NCBI RefSeq assembly: GCF_015244675.1
Contig: NZ_JABCQO010000001.1
Coordinates: 556,931 to 620,930 of the forward strand
Reading direction: 5' to 3'
Length of the DNA: 64,000 nt
DNA from: Gluconobacter cerevisiae
Lineage (GTDB): Bacteria; Pseudomonadota; Alphaproteobacteria; Acetobacterales; Acetobacteraceae
The notes under the pieces were generated by a model. That model ran no database searches. It saw only the letters and a program-made list of their open reading frames with translations, and was not told the origin of the DNA. The position numbers were made by a program, and so were the translations under genes. Shown piece by piece: positions 1 to 8,777 of this stretch. The first letter of the stretch is position 1; every line of letters begins with the position of its first letter.

Positions 1-837
1 GATTTCACCCGTCGCATAGACGTTCCCGATCGTCTCGATCATGGAAATCGTCATGACGATCACCATCGAGAGGATCGAGACCGGATGAAATGTCGGCATC
101 CCGAAATAGAACGGATGCGTGATGGACAGGAGCGGCGCGGACGACACCTCCCCGAAATTCGCATCGCCCAGAACCCACGCCACCAACGTTCCCAGAACCA
201 GTCCGATCAGCACGGCAATGGTGGCAATAAACCCGCGAAACAGCCGCTGGATTACCAGAATGGACGCCAGAGTCCCCAGTCCGTACCAGATACTCCGTAA
301 CGGAACATGGTCTTGCATCACGGACGGGCTAGCCCCCGAGACAATATCATTCGCCGCAACCGGCAGCAGCGCCAAACCTATGATGAGAATGATGGACCCG
401 GTCACGACCGGCGGGAAAAACCGCACCAGCCCAGCGAAATGCCGCGCCATCAGCAACGTCACGAACCCCGCCACGATGACGGACCCGTAAATGGACAACA
501 ACCCCGGCGTCCCGCCCCCCACGGCAGAGCCAATAGCGATCATCGGCCCCACGGCAGTAAACGTCACGCCCTGCAACAGCGGCAGCCGAACCCCGACCGG
601 CCCGAACCCTACTGCTTGAAGCAGCGAGGCAATCCCGCAGGTGAACAGATCTGCATCAATCAGATGGATCAGCGTCTCGCGCGGCAGATGCAGCGCTCCC
701 GCCACAAGGATCGGGACGATGACCGCTGCCGAATAGAACGCCAGCACATGCTGCAACCCGTAGGCTCCAAGCCGCCAGACCGGCAGTTTCTCGTCAACGG
801 GATGCAGACCGGTCGTCGCGGCATTCTCGGCAGTCAT
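1..837 (-). CDS. NCS2 nucleobase (urate/xanthine) permease, 3' end outside window
   Basis: The first 279 codons of a nucleobase:cation symporter-2 family permease are visible; the C-terminus lies beyond the window edge. I translated it directly from the minus strand: it starts MTAENAATTG, then runs through several hydrophobic helices including the family-like stretch LQGVTFTAVGPMIAIG and PPVVTGSIILIIGLALLPVA. The family carries xanthine, uracil or urate with protons across the inner membrane. It begins 9 bases after the hydroxyisourate hydrolase stop and is the last visible gene of a urate-degradation operon, so urate uptake is the most likely job. That substrate assignment is inference from context; the family call is firm. 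Confidence 0.85.
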   Translation of the reverse strand, partial: MTAENAATTGLHPVDEKLPVWRLGAYGLQHVLAFYSAAVIVPILVAGALHLPRETLIHLIDADLFTCGIASLLQAVGFGPVGVRLPLLQGVTFTAVGPMIAIGSAVGGGTPGLLSIYGSVIVAGFVTLLMARHFAGLVRFFPPVVTGSIILIIGLALLPVAANDIVSGASPSVMQDHVPLRSIWYGLGTLASILVIQRLFRGFIATIAVLIGLVLGTLVAWVLGDANFGEVSSAPLLSITHPFYFGMPTFHPVSILSMVIVMTISMIETIGNVYATGEI

Positions 838-846
838 CAAAAGCCC

Positions 847-1179
847 TCAGCTTCCGCGATAGGTGGAATATCCGAACGGCGCCGCCAGCAGGGGCACATG
901 CGCATGGGCCTCCGCCGCCAGCCCGAACACGATCGGCACCACATCCAGAAACGGCGGATCAGACAGAACCTGCCCCCCTTTTCGGAAGTAATCGCCAATC
1001 CGGAATTCCAGACAATACGTCCCTTTCGAAACCGCAACATCCCGCAGTTCCGGGCAACGCCCGTCCGCATTCGTCTGGCCTTCAAACAGAACCCGATCTC
1101 CCTGCAACAGACGCAGGCTCACACCCGCAGCAGGCTTTCCGGACACCGTATCGAGAACATGCGTGGACAGAGAACTCAT
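847..1179 (-). CDS. uraH: 5-hydroxyisourate hydrolase (transthyretin-like)
   Basis: This 110-residue protein hydrolyses 5-hydroxyisourate to OHCU, the second step after urate oxidation. It has the normal family length and both signatures: the N-terminal STHVLDTVSGKPAAGV block containing a catalytic His, and the C-terminal YRGS tetrapeptide that separates hydrolases from true transthyretins. Its ATG overlaps the stop of the OHCU decarboxylase gene by four bases (ATGA), which implies translational coupling. It is cytoplasmic, with no signal peptide seen. The same enzyme is called pucM or hiuH elsewhere. Confidence 0.93.
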   Translation of the reverse strand: MSSLSTHVLDTVSGKPAAGVSLRLLQGDRVLFEGQTNADGRCPELRDVAVSKGTYCLEFRIGDYFRKGGQVLSDPPFLDVVPIVFGLAAEAHAHVPLLAAPFGYSTYRGS

Positions 1180-1700
1180 GCCGTCACCAGATCTTTCAGA
1201 CGAAGCCCTGCAATCGCATCAATCTGCGTCAGCGCCTCGGTCAGTTCCTGTTCGGGAGTGCCAGCCAGACGGCGCTCCATTTCATCCATAATCACGGTCT
1301 TCGCCGCTTTTCCGGGTGCAGCGACCTTGCGCACGCAGATCACGAACGGCATGGCAAACCGCGCGCGATACGCGTCATTCAGCCCCCGAAACCGCTCATA
1401 TTCCGCAGGCGTCAGACGATCCAGCCCGACCGAAGCCTGTTCCGAGGCGGAATGTTCCGTCAGATCCGGATCAATCCCCGCCCGGTGCCCAAGCTCCGGA
1501 TGCGCCCGCACCAGCGCAAGCTGCGCCTCCACGCCCGCAGACCGCACAACCTCCGCAAACGCGGACAACATCGCGTCCACATCTGCAAAAGGCCGTGCCT
1601 TCAGCACCCCTACCGCCACCCACGGCGAATGTTCGTAAAGCCCACCGAACTGCGCAACGAACGCCTCGGCCGACAGTGCATTGACGTCTGAAATCTTCAT
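1176..1700 (-). CDS. uraD: OHCU decarboxylase
   Basis: The 174-residue protein starts MKISDVNALS and matches 2-oxo-4-hydroxy-4-carboxy-5-ureidoimidazoline decarboxylases, which release CO2 from OHCU to give S-allantoin. The family active-site motif HPEL is present in LVRAHPELG near residue 70, and GLNDAYRARFAMPFVICVR is also typical of the family. A longer reading with 18 extra residues is open, but the ATG at 1700 overlaps the preceding puuE stop as ATGA, so I chose it. Downstream it overlaps uraH in the same way. It lies in the middle of a complete urate-to-allantoate operon. Confidence 0.92.
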   Translation of the reverse strand: MKISDVNALSAEAFVAQFGGLYEHSPWVAVGVLKARPFADVDAMLSAFAEVVRSAGVEAQLALVRAHPELGHRAGIDPDLTEHSASEQASVGLDRLTPAEYERFRGLNDAYRARFAMPFVICVRKVAAPGKAAKTVIMDEMERRLAGTPEQELTEALTQIDAIAGLRLKDLVTA

Positions 1701-2596
1701 GCCGGATGCACAGACTGCCAGTGCCGCGCGATATCCAGCCGCGTCGCCACCCACACATCTTCACGCTTCTGGATATGCTCCAGAAACTTCAGCAGCCCCA
1801 GCGCCCGCGCCGGCTTGCCCGCCAGACGGCAATGCAGGCCGATCGACATCATCCGGCCGCCCTCGCGATACAGCATATCGAACGCATCGCGCAGATAAGT
1901 GAAGAACTGCTCGCCTTCCGTAAACCCGTTCAGCGCCGCAAACTTCATGTCATTCGCGTCCAGCGTATAGGGCACGATCAACTGCGCCCGACCATGCGTC
2001 CGGTCATAATACGGCAGGTCATCCGCATAGGAATCGGCGTCATAAACAAACCCGCCTTCCTCCGCGACCAAACGCGCCGTGTTCGGGCTCGTGCGCCCCT
2101 GATACCAGCCCAGCGGCCGCTCTCCCGTCACTTCGGTATGCAGCGCAATGGCCTCGCGAATATGCGCCCGCTCCACGTCTTCGGGGAAATCCTGATAATC
2201 AATCCAGCGCAGACCGTGAGACGCAATTTCCCAACCACTCTCCTTCATGGCCGCCACAGCATCCGGATTGCGGGCCAGCGCCTTCGCCACACCAAACACC
2301 GTCACCGGCATCCCGGCGTCATCGAACAGACGCCGCAGCCGCCAGAACCCGGCCCGGCTGCCATATTCGTACAAGCTCTCCATCTGCGCACAGCGCGCCC
2401 CAATGATGGATTTCGTGCCCACCATTTCGGACAGAAACGCTTCGGACCCCGCATCCCCATGCAGAACCGAATTCTCCGCCCCTTCCTCATAATTGATGAC
2501 GAACTGCACGGCGATACGCGCGCCATTCGGCCATTTCGGATCAGGCGGTGTGCGGCCATAACCGATCATGTCCCGCGGATAGCTGTCCTGCGTCAT
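1697..2596 (-). CDS. puuE: Allantoinase of the polysaccharide deacetylase type (PuuE)
   Basis: This 299-residue protein belongs to the NodB/polysaccharide-deacetylase-like PuuE family, which opens the allantoin ring to allantoate without being related to classical amidohydrolase allantoinases. The start reads MTQDSYPRDMIGYGRTPPDP, the conserved PuuE N-terminus. Inner motifs include INYEEGAE, EIASHGLRWIDYQ and WYQGRTSPNTARL. I prefer the ATG at 2596 because AAGGAAA lies just upstream; the longer open frame to 2614 would need a TTG. It sits 14 bases after the urate hydroxylase gene and overlaps uraD. Confidence 0.92.
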   Translation of the reverse strand: MTQDSYPRDMIGYGRTPPDPKWPNGARIAVQFVINYEEGAENSVLHGDAGSEAFLSEMVGTKSIIGARCAQMESLYEYGSRAGFWRLRRLFDDAGMPVTVFGVAKALARNPDAVAAMKESGWEIASHGLRWIDYQDFPEDVERAHIREAIALHTEVTGERPLGWYQGRTSPNTARLVAEEGGFVYDADSYADDLPYYDRTHGRAQLIVPYTLDANDMKFAALNGFTEGEQFFTYLRDAFDMLYREGGRMMSIGLHCRLAGKPARALGLLKFLEHIQKREDVWVATRLDIARHWQSVHPA

Positions 2597-2610
2597 GGGC
2601 GTTTCCTTTC

Positions 2611-4071
2611 TCAAAGCACCGGCGGATCGAGGCTAACGAGTTCTTCCGTGTCATAGGCCAGCAGGCTCGCCAGATGCCTGTCGCCATCCTCGACGAACAG
2701 ATCGCGCGCAATACCCCGCGCCAGCTTTTCCACGCCAAAACGCATCCCGCTGATGGACGCGCCAGAAAGCCCCATGCTCGGCATGGCCCCGAACGTGAAA
2801 TTGTAGATCTTCGCCAGCATCGACGCCTTGGGATCGGCCTTGTCTTTCGGCAGGAATTGGAACCGCGCGCCCAAGTAAGGATGGCTCCCCAGAAGCGCGC
2901 TGTCTTCCATGGCAGGGGGCGTGAAATGATCGCGCCACAGCAGAACAGACGACGCGAAATCCCGCGTTTCCGGACGCTGCGACAGGTCGATCGTGAACCC
3001 CGTCCCGATAATCAGGAAATCGAAGCGCATCTCGCCCTGCGGCGTCGTCACCACGATCTCGTCGCCGTCCATCCGCGTCGCCGTCCATGGCGTTCCGGGA
3101 TGAAAAACAAAATTCTCATGACGGCGGCAACGCCAGAACGTGTCCTGCGGCGGCGGCTGGTTCAGGCTGTAGATCTGCCGCATGAAGCGCCAGCGCGTCA
3201 GATCCGGCAGTTCCGAGAAATGCGCCAGAAAGCCCGCGTTTTCCATCCAGCGATACGGATTGATGGCCGGGATTTTCGCCCGACGCAGGCACAGATCCAC
3301 CCGCCCCACGCCCTTTTCCAGCGCCGTCGCCGCATTGTCGAACGCGGAGGCCCCGGCCCCCAGAACACCGATCCGCTTGCCCTTCAGAGCTTCAAAATCA
3401 ATGTCTTCATGCGTATGGGCATAAACGGATTTCGGCAGCGTCTCGGAAATGAAGGAGGGCACATGCCACGCTCCGCCGCCGTCGATGCCCGTCGCCAGAA
3501 CCATCCGCCGCGCCAGACGCACCGTTTCCTGACCGGCCGCATTGCGGAATGTCAGCCGCAGCAACCCCTCGTCCCAGCCGACATGCACCAGTTCCTGATC
3601 GTTTACGACCGGGATGTCGAGCGTCTGGCGCACCCAGTCCAGATAAGCCTGCCAGTCATGGCGGGAAATCTTGTCCAGATCCTCCCAGGCCTGCGCACCA
3701 TAACGCGCCTCGAACCAGGATTGCGGCGTAAGGCTGGGAATTCCCAGATCCGGCCCCGTGACATGCCGGGGCGTGCGCAGCGTGATCATGCGCGCAAACG
3801 TCACCCACGGCCCCTCGCCGCCTTTCTCTGCTTTTTCAAAGACCTGCACATTGGTCACACCCTGCCGCCGCAGCCCGAAGCATGACGTAATGCCCCCCTG
3901 CCCCGCGCCGATGATCGCCACATCCAGAACCGCTTCCCCGTCCCGGTCCTGCGTCAGGCTCCATTTGCCCGTCGCGTAACGGATTTTCGCCAGATCCTCC
4001 CGCACACGCTCCGAAAGCGCAGCCAAAGCCTCCAGAACCGGAGTTTCGACGGGAGAAACGGTGGATGTCAT
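2611..4071 (-). CDS. hpyO: Flavoprotein monooxygenase, probable FAD-dependent urate hydroxylase (HpyO type)
   Basis: The 486-residue flavoprotein has two dinucleotide-binding Rossmann motifs: GAGQGG at residues 55-60 for FAD, and GAGASA near residue 240 for NAD(P)H. It also has a late IIGTGF motif like that of flavin-containing monooxygenases. It leads an operon holding every later step from 5-hydroxyisourate to allantoate, while no uricase or HpxO-type gene is present, so it is the obvious candidate to oxidise urate. HpyO, described from Xanthomonas, is a published flavoprotein urate hydroxylase unrelated to HpxO; equating this protein with it rests on memory and context. A GTG at 4179 would add 36 residues of unlikely sequence. 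Confidence 0.72.
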   Translation of the reverse strand: MTSTVSPVETPVLEALAALSERVREDLAKIRYATGKWSLTQDRDGEAVLDVAIIGAGQGGITSCFGLRRQGVTNVQVFEKAEKGGEGPWVTFARMITLRTPRHVTGPDLGIPSLTPQSWFEARYGAQAWEDLDKISRHDWQAYLDWVRQTLDIPVVNDQELVHVGWDEGLLRLTFRNAAGQETVRLARRMVLATGIDGGGAWHVPSFISETLPKSVYAHTHEDIDFEALKGKRIGVLGAGASAFDNAATALEKGVGRVDLCLRRAKIPAINPYRWMENAGFLAHFSELPDLTRWRFMRQIYSLNQPPPQDTFWRCRRHENFVFHPGTPWTATRMDGDEIVVTTPQGEMRFDFLIIGTGFTIDLSQRPETRDFASSVLLWRDHFTPPAMEDSALLGSHPYLGARFQFLPKDKADPKASMLAKIYNFTFGAMPSMGLSGASISGMRFGVEKLARGIARDLFVEDGDRHLASLLAYDTEELVSLDPPVL

Positions 4072-4245
4072 GAGGTCAAATCCCAAAGAACCGGCACGGA
4101 CAGGGCAGTCTCCGGTGGGTGCCGGAGCGTCTTTCCGCATCAAAAACGACAGGTCACCTGTCAGGCGGGATAGTTTCACACCACCTCAAGGTCGTATACT
4201 CCATAAAAACGCTCCTCCCGTTCGCAAAAAGAGAGCAGTTCTTCG
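4072..4245. promoter_or_regulatory. Divergent control region between urate operon and LysR gene
   Basis: These 174 bases separate the minus-strand urate operon from the plus-strand LysR gene and must hold both promoters. LysR proteins usually bind such divergent regions at T-N11-A sites. I see a TATACT-like -10 element around 4195 but no single convincing operator, so this is a call by position only. Confidence 0.45.
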
Positions 4246-5169
4246 ATGCCTGTCTTCTCACGCTTCCTGCGCTACTTCCTCGCCGTTGCCCAGCACGGCT
4301 CCATCCGTCGCGCCTCCGAACATCTGCGCATTGCCGCCTCCGCCATCGACCGGCAGATCCTTCAGGGTGAGGAATCCCTCGGTACGCCCCTGTTTGAACG
4401 CCTGCCAACCGGCCTACGCCTGACCGCCACAGGCGAGCTTCTCTATGCGCATGGCAAACAGTGGTCGCGGGACCTGACCAATATGTGCGTTCAGATCGAA
4501 GACATGCGCGGCCTGCGCCGGGGGCAGGTGGATATCGCCGTCCCCGACGCCCTGACCCGTGGCTTCCTGCCGCGCCTGCTCCGCGCCATGCGCACGACCC
4601 ATCCGGGCATCACGATCTGCACCCATGTGCTGGACAACAGCCGCATCCAGAGCACCCTAATCGACGGTTCGGTCGATGTCGCGCTGCTGCTCAACCCGAC
4701 CCATGCCCGCGGCCTTCTGGTCCGCGCGCACAAGGACTTTCCGCTCGGCTTCGTCTGCCTGCCGAACCATCCCGTCGCCGAACGCAAAAGCGCCCGTTTC
4801 AGTCTCGCGATGAATTATCCCATGATCATGCCAGAGCCCCCGCTCGCCCTGCACCGCCAGATCGAAATTCTGGAAATTGACAGCAACCTCGACATCCACG
4901 CCGCCGCATCCTCCGACAATATCCAGATGATCAAGTCTCTGGTTCGCGAAGGCATCGGCATCGGCATTCTCAGCGCGCTCGACGTCATGGAAGAGGTCGC
5001 ACGCGACGAACTGGCCTTCATTCCAATTTCCAACCATGACCTCGCCCCTCTGACACTCGCCCTGTGCGTGGACCATTCCCGCCAGCTTTCCGGCGCGGCC
5101 CGACTGGTGATTTCCGAACTCGAAAAAGAATTCCTCTCCCCCACCACACAGCCCCAGCCCACGACCTGA
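4246..5169 (+). CDS. LysR-family regulator, likely of urate catabolism
   Basis: The 307-residue protein has an N-terminal winged helix-turn-helix (FLRYFLAVAQHGSIRRASEHL, then IDRQILQGEESLGTPLFERLPTGLRLTATGE) and a type 2 periplasmic-binding-like effector domain from about residue 95. It is transcribed away from the urate operon across a 174-base region, the classic LysR arrangement, so it probably activates or represses that operon in response to a purine intermediate. The effector and the direction of control are not visible from sequence. The start ATG at 4246 gives the usual LysR N-terminus. Confidence 0.9.
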   Translation: MPVFSRFLRYFLAVAQHGSIRRASEHLRIAASAIDRQILQGEESLGTPLFERLPTGLRLTATGELLYAHGKQWSRDLTNMCVQIEDMRGLRRGQVDIAVPDALTRGFLPRLLRAMRTTHPGITICTHVLDNSRIQSTLIDGSVDVALLLNPTHARGLLVRAHKDFPLGFVCLPNHPVAERKSARFSLAMNYPMIMPEPPLALHRQIEILEIDSNLDIHAAASSDNIQMIKSLVREGIGIGILSALDVMEEVARDELAFIPISNHDLAPLTLALCVDHSRQLSGAARLVISELEKEFLSPTTQPQPTT

Positions 5170-5362
5170 TTTCTCTTCCCGAAAAACCACGTCATACGGG
5201 AGACATAGACTGTCACATTTTTGCACCAACCTAAAAACGGCAATGCCCCGGCCTGCATTTTATCTTTGATGGAAATAGGCCATCCGTTTTACATCCACGT
5301 TTCGAATAAATACCGTTCCCAAAGTGAACCTTTTGGTGCGACAGACGCAGGAGCCCGGCAGC

Positions 5363-7720
5363 ATGAAAGACAACCATCAGTCCCGCGGCTCCGGATCACG
5401 CTCCGGCTCACTGGGCTACAGACGTCAGCTTCTCGCCGTCACCTGTCTCGCCGGCAGCGTGCTCGCCGCGTTTGCGACGCCAGCACGTGCCGCACAGCCT
5501 GCGAAACACCATACTCCGCGCCATCAGACCTCCAGCCGTAACGTTCCAAAAACAGCCCGGACAGCATCGCGCGCGACCGTCACGCCGCACGTCGCGCATG
5601 AGCTTGATGCGTCCGCTGCCGAAACGGTTTCCGTCACGTCCTCGCGCCGCGCCCTGAATGGCGGCGGTGGTATGATGCGCGTCGAAACCGCCCCCCATGC
5701 CGTGCAGACCGTCACCAAGGAATTCATCAACATGCGCGCGCCGACCAGCACGGCGCTCGATCTGATCCAGAACCTGCCAAGCCTCAATGTGACAATGCCA
5801 GATTCGTCGGGCATGCAAGGCGGACAGATCCAGTCCCGCGGTCTGACAGACCTCGACATGGGCCTTCTGGTGGACGGCGCGCCTGCGGCGGCTGCGAAAT
5901 ATCTGAGCGAAAACGTCGATTCCGAAAACCTCGAAAGCGTCAGCGTCACGCCCGGCTCCTCCGCGACAGATCTGCCCGTCATGTCGGCGGCCGGTGGCAT
6001 CATGTCCGAAGAAACGCGCACGCCATCAAAAAAGCGCGGCGGCCTGATCGACTTTTCCTACGGCACCAACAACCTGTCGCGCGAGTTCCTCCGTCTGGAA
6101 TCCGGCGAAATCGGCCATAGCGGCGTGCGCGGGTATTTCTCGTTCTCCAACACCCATGCCCGCTCTTGGATGGGTGCCGGAACCAACCAGCGCAAACACA
6201 TCGATTTCGGCCTCCAGAAAGACTGGCATAATGGCTCCAACGCCAAGTTCTTTCTGTCCTGGAACTCCGCCGACTTCGTCATCGACAACTACCCCACCTC
6301 CGACCAGTTCTTCCGCTACAAACACACCGGACAGGGCTATGGCCGGACGGATGATCGCAAGAGCAACAACTACTGGGGCAACAACAACGATCACTGGAAC
6401 CAGATTTTCATCTCGGCTCCGGTTCATATCGTGCTCCCCTCGCGCCTGTCGCTCGACATCCACCCGTATTTCAGCTTCGGGCAGGGCTGGGACGCCTCTC
6501 CGGGCGGCACGACGACCGATGCCGCAGGCGCAACGCGCGGCCTGACGAACTACTTCCTGCAGAACGAATACCGCTCGGTCGGAACGGTTGCGAAACTCAA
6601 CTGGGAAATCGACCGGCACAACACATTTTCGGTCGGCTACTGGTATGAAAACACCCAGACGATCCAGTCCTACCCCACCAGCTACCAGATGGCAGACGGC
6701 AATGCGCCAAGTCCCAACTGGGACGCGTACCAGATTTCCGCTGGCGACAAACAGACGGCCGGTTACGAAATCCAGTCCCTGTTCGTGCATGACACGGCCA
6801 AATATCTCAACGATCACCTGACGGTGGACGCCGGGTTCAAGTTCGTCATGACGAACATCTGGAACAAAGACTATTACGGCCGCCAGGAAGCCAACCGCAC
6901 AGCCCCGCTGCCGCAGCTTTCAATCGGCTACCGCATCAACAACCACCATCAGGTCTACCTGAACGTGGAAGGCGACTACCGCCAGCCCAGCGCGGTCGAT
7001 CTCGGCTGGCTCTACACCAGCGTCGCCATTCCCAAGAACCAGTATTCCATCAAGGAAGAACTCGGCTACCGCTACCATGACGATTACATCGTCGCCGATG
7101 TTGCGTTCTTCAACTACAACCTTACAAACCGTATCGTGGACCAGTATGTTGGTATGAACAGCTACAAGCCGTTCAATATCGGCAGCCAGCAGATGCGCGG
7201 CTTTGACGTCATGATCGCCGGACGCCCGATCCACGGCTTCAGCCCCTACGCCTCCGTCGAGTATCTGCACGCCTCACAGGACAGCAACGTCTTCGATCCG
7301 TATCTGAACACGATGCTGCATTCCAAAGGCACGCAGGCCGTCATGGCCCCGCATGTCATCGCGAATTTCGGCCTGACCTATACTTATAAAGGCTTCTTCG
7401 CGAACGGCACCGTCCACTATACCGGCCCGCAATCCGTCAGCATCGCAGGCGACCAGCGCATTCCGGGCTACGTCACAGACACGCTCTCGATGGGCTATCA
7501 CTTCAAGCCCTTCATGTTCGCGCAGTCCCCGACTTTCCGCCTGAACTTCACCAACCTCACCGGCTCGATCGTCCGCACCGGCGCCATGGGCGCGGTCTAT
7601 AGCGCCAAGGACCCGAGCACGGTCCACAGCGGCAATATGGCGCCCTATACCGGCTACGGAAACTCTTTCATGGTCTCTCCGCGTTTTTCCATGACCGGAA
7701 CGATCTCCACCGCGTTCTGA
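5363..7720 (+). CDS. TonB-dependent outer-membrane receptor
   Basis: The 785-residue protein starts with a signal peptide (residues 1 to about 44, ending ATPARAAQ). A TonB-box-like stretch, ETVSVTSSRR, and a plug domain with LDLIQNLPSLNV follow, then a long beta-barrel rich in aromatic and Gly/Asn residues, ending in an aromatic residue (ISTAF). Such receptors import siderophores, cobalamin or sugars using TonB energy; the ligand cannot be read here. I chose the ATG at 5363 because AGGAG precedes it; a GTG at 5324 keeps the frame open but adds a poor leader. A secreted cupin gene follows 100 bases downstream. Confidence 0.9.
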   Translation: MKDNHQSRGSGSRSGSLGYRRQLLAVTCLAGSVLAAFATPARAAQPAKHHTPRHQTSSRNVPKTARTASRATVTPHVAHELDASAAETVSVTSSRRALNGGGGMMRVETAPHAVQTVTKEFINMRAPTSTALDLIQNLPSLNVTMPDSSGMQGGQIQSRGLTDLDMGLLVDGAPAAAAKYLSENVDSENLESVSVTPGSSATDLPVMSAAGGIMSEETRTPSKKRGGLIDFSYGTNNLSREFLRLESGEIGHSGVRGYFSFSNTHARSWMGAGTNQRKHIDFGLQKDWHNGSNAKFFLSWNSADFVIDNYPTSDQFFRYKHTGQGYGRTDDRKSNNYWGNNNDHWNQIFISAPVHIVLPSRLSLDIHPYFSFGQGWDASPGGTTTDAAGATRGLTNYFLQNEYRSVGTVAKLNWEIDRHNTFSVGYWYENTQTIQSYPTSYQMADGNAPSPNWDAYQISAGDKQTAGYEIQSLFVHDTAKYLNDHLTVDAGFKFVMTNIWNKDYYGRQEANRTAPLPQLSIGYRINNHHQVYLNVEGDYRQPSAVDLGWLYTSVAIPKNQYSIKEELGYRYHDDYIVADVAFFNYNLTNRIVDQYVGMNSYKPFNIGSQQMRGFDVMIAGRPIHGFSPYASVEYLHASQDSNVFDPYLNTMLHSKGTQAVMAPHVIANFGLTYTYKGFFANGTVHYTGPQSVSIAGDQRIPGYVTDTLSMGYHFKPFMFAQSPTFRLNFTNLTGSIVRTGAMGAVYSAKDPSTVHSGNMAPYTGYGNSFMVSPRFSMTGTISTAF

Positions 7721-7820
7721 CGGGAAGCGGCAGGGAGCATTCCCTGCGCCAAAACCACGTCTCCTCCGATGCGTTTCCGCAACACGCCCCCACATCCCTG
7801 TGGAACGGAGGAGACCCCCA

Positions 7821-8351
7821 ATGCCCTTCGGCATAATTTCCAGAAAACAGTCCGCCGGTTCAGCCCTGCTTCTCGGCACAGCGCTTACGCTCTTTTCAGT
7901 CGCACATGCTGCCGCAATTCCGACTGAAACGCCACAGGATCATTCTGGCGTAACGATCCTCCAGAATTCGGACGCCGTAAAATGGCAACCCGCACCCCCC
8001 ATGTTCCCACACGGAACGAAAATCGCCATCCTGACCGGCGACACCACAAAACCCGGCCCTTTCACCCTGCGCGTCATGATGCCAGCCGGATCATTCATCC
8101 CACCCCACACCCATAATCTGGACGAAATGCTGACCGTCATCAGCGGCAACATCCAGCATTTCGTGGGACAGAATATCGACACAACGCAGCAGCGCGCGCT
8201 CGGCCCGGGCGGCTTCGTCCATCTGCCGGTCAACGTACCCCACGCCATCAAGGCCGGACGTCAGGGCGCAGTCCTTCAGGTTTCAGGAACAGGACCGTTC
8301 AGCATGGCCTACGTCAATCCGCAGGACGACCCGCGCAACACGGGCCGCTGA
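7821..8351 (+). CDS. Exported cupin-domain protein
   Basis: This 176-residue protein has a signal peptide (about 32 residues, ending VAHAAAIP) and a single cupin barrel. Cupin motif 1 reads PPHTHNLDEMLTVISGN and motif 2 reads GGFVHLPVNVPHAI, so the likely metal ligands are two His and a Glu plus the later His. The fold serves enzymes and ligand sensors alike, so the reaction is unknown. A strong GGAGGAG lies before the ATG at 7821. It follows the TonB receptor gene and probably shares its transcript, suggesting periplasmic handling of the imported ligand. Confidence 0.8.
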   Translation: MPFGIISRKQSAGSALLLGTALTLFSVAHAAAIPTETPQDHSGVTILQNSDAVKWQPAPPMFPHGTKIAILTGDTTKPGPFTLRVMMPAGSFIPPHTHNLDEMLTVISGNIQHFVGQNIDTTQQRALGPGGFVHLPVNVPHAIKAGRQGAVLQVSGTGPFSMAYVNPQDDPRNTGR

Positions 8352-8354
8352 TCC

Positions 8355-8741
8355 CTATCGCGGCAACAAAGGCGAGGACGTGGCATAGGCCTCGCCAAAC
8401 CGCGACGTATTAGTGCCTGTGACTGGATCATGATCCAGATCCCGCCCAAATTTCAGATGAGCCGTCATCCCCTTCCACAGGGTGACCCGGCTTTCCGTAT
8501 GACCGTCTTCAAAATAGCGCGTCACAATCGGGGAAGCGAAGAAAACCGACGGCGCACGGCGATGTCCCATGACGCAAATTTCTTCACCCGTTCCCGAACC
8601 TGTCGCGCCTTGAGTCCCGATCAGGTTTCCCGGCAGGATTTTCACAGCATTGAACGGATTTGTCGGAGGAGTCTGCGCCACACAAAAGACGGGCATCAGC
8701 GCAATCAGAAACAGTCCCGGAAAAAACACCCATGCTTTCAT
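8355..8741 (-). CDS. Small exported protein of unknown function
   Basis: I do not recognise this 128-residue protein. It starts MKAWVFFPGLFLIALMPVFCVAQ, a clear signal peptide with cleavage after about residue 23, and has one remaining Cys (EEICVMGHRR). The second ATG (8741) is preferred because GGGAGG lies eight bases before it but only two before the first ATG at 8747. It converges with the cupin gene, leaving three bases between stops, and follows the dsbD-like gene on the same strand by about 36 bases, so it may be co-transcribed with that gene. Its function is unknown. Confidence 0.6.
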   Translation of the reverse strand: MKAWVFFPGLFLIALMPVFCVAQTPPTNPFNAVKILPGNLIGTQGATGSGTGEEICVMGHRRAPSVFFASPIVTRYFEDGHTESRVTLWKGMTAHLKFGRDLDHDPVTGTNTSRFGEAYATSSPLLPR

Positions 8742-8777
8742 GGCCATTCCTCCCGAGCGTGTCTCATTGCCCTGACA

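Noticed and set aside
307..3885. Long plus-strand open frames (307-1638, 1706-2656, 2548-3885)
   Set aside because: They lie antisense to the urate operon, are rich in Arg/Pro/His as expected for mirror frames of GC-rich genes, and lack ribosome sites or family motifs.
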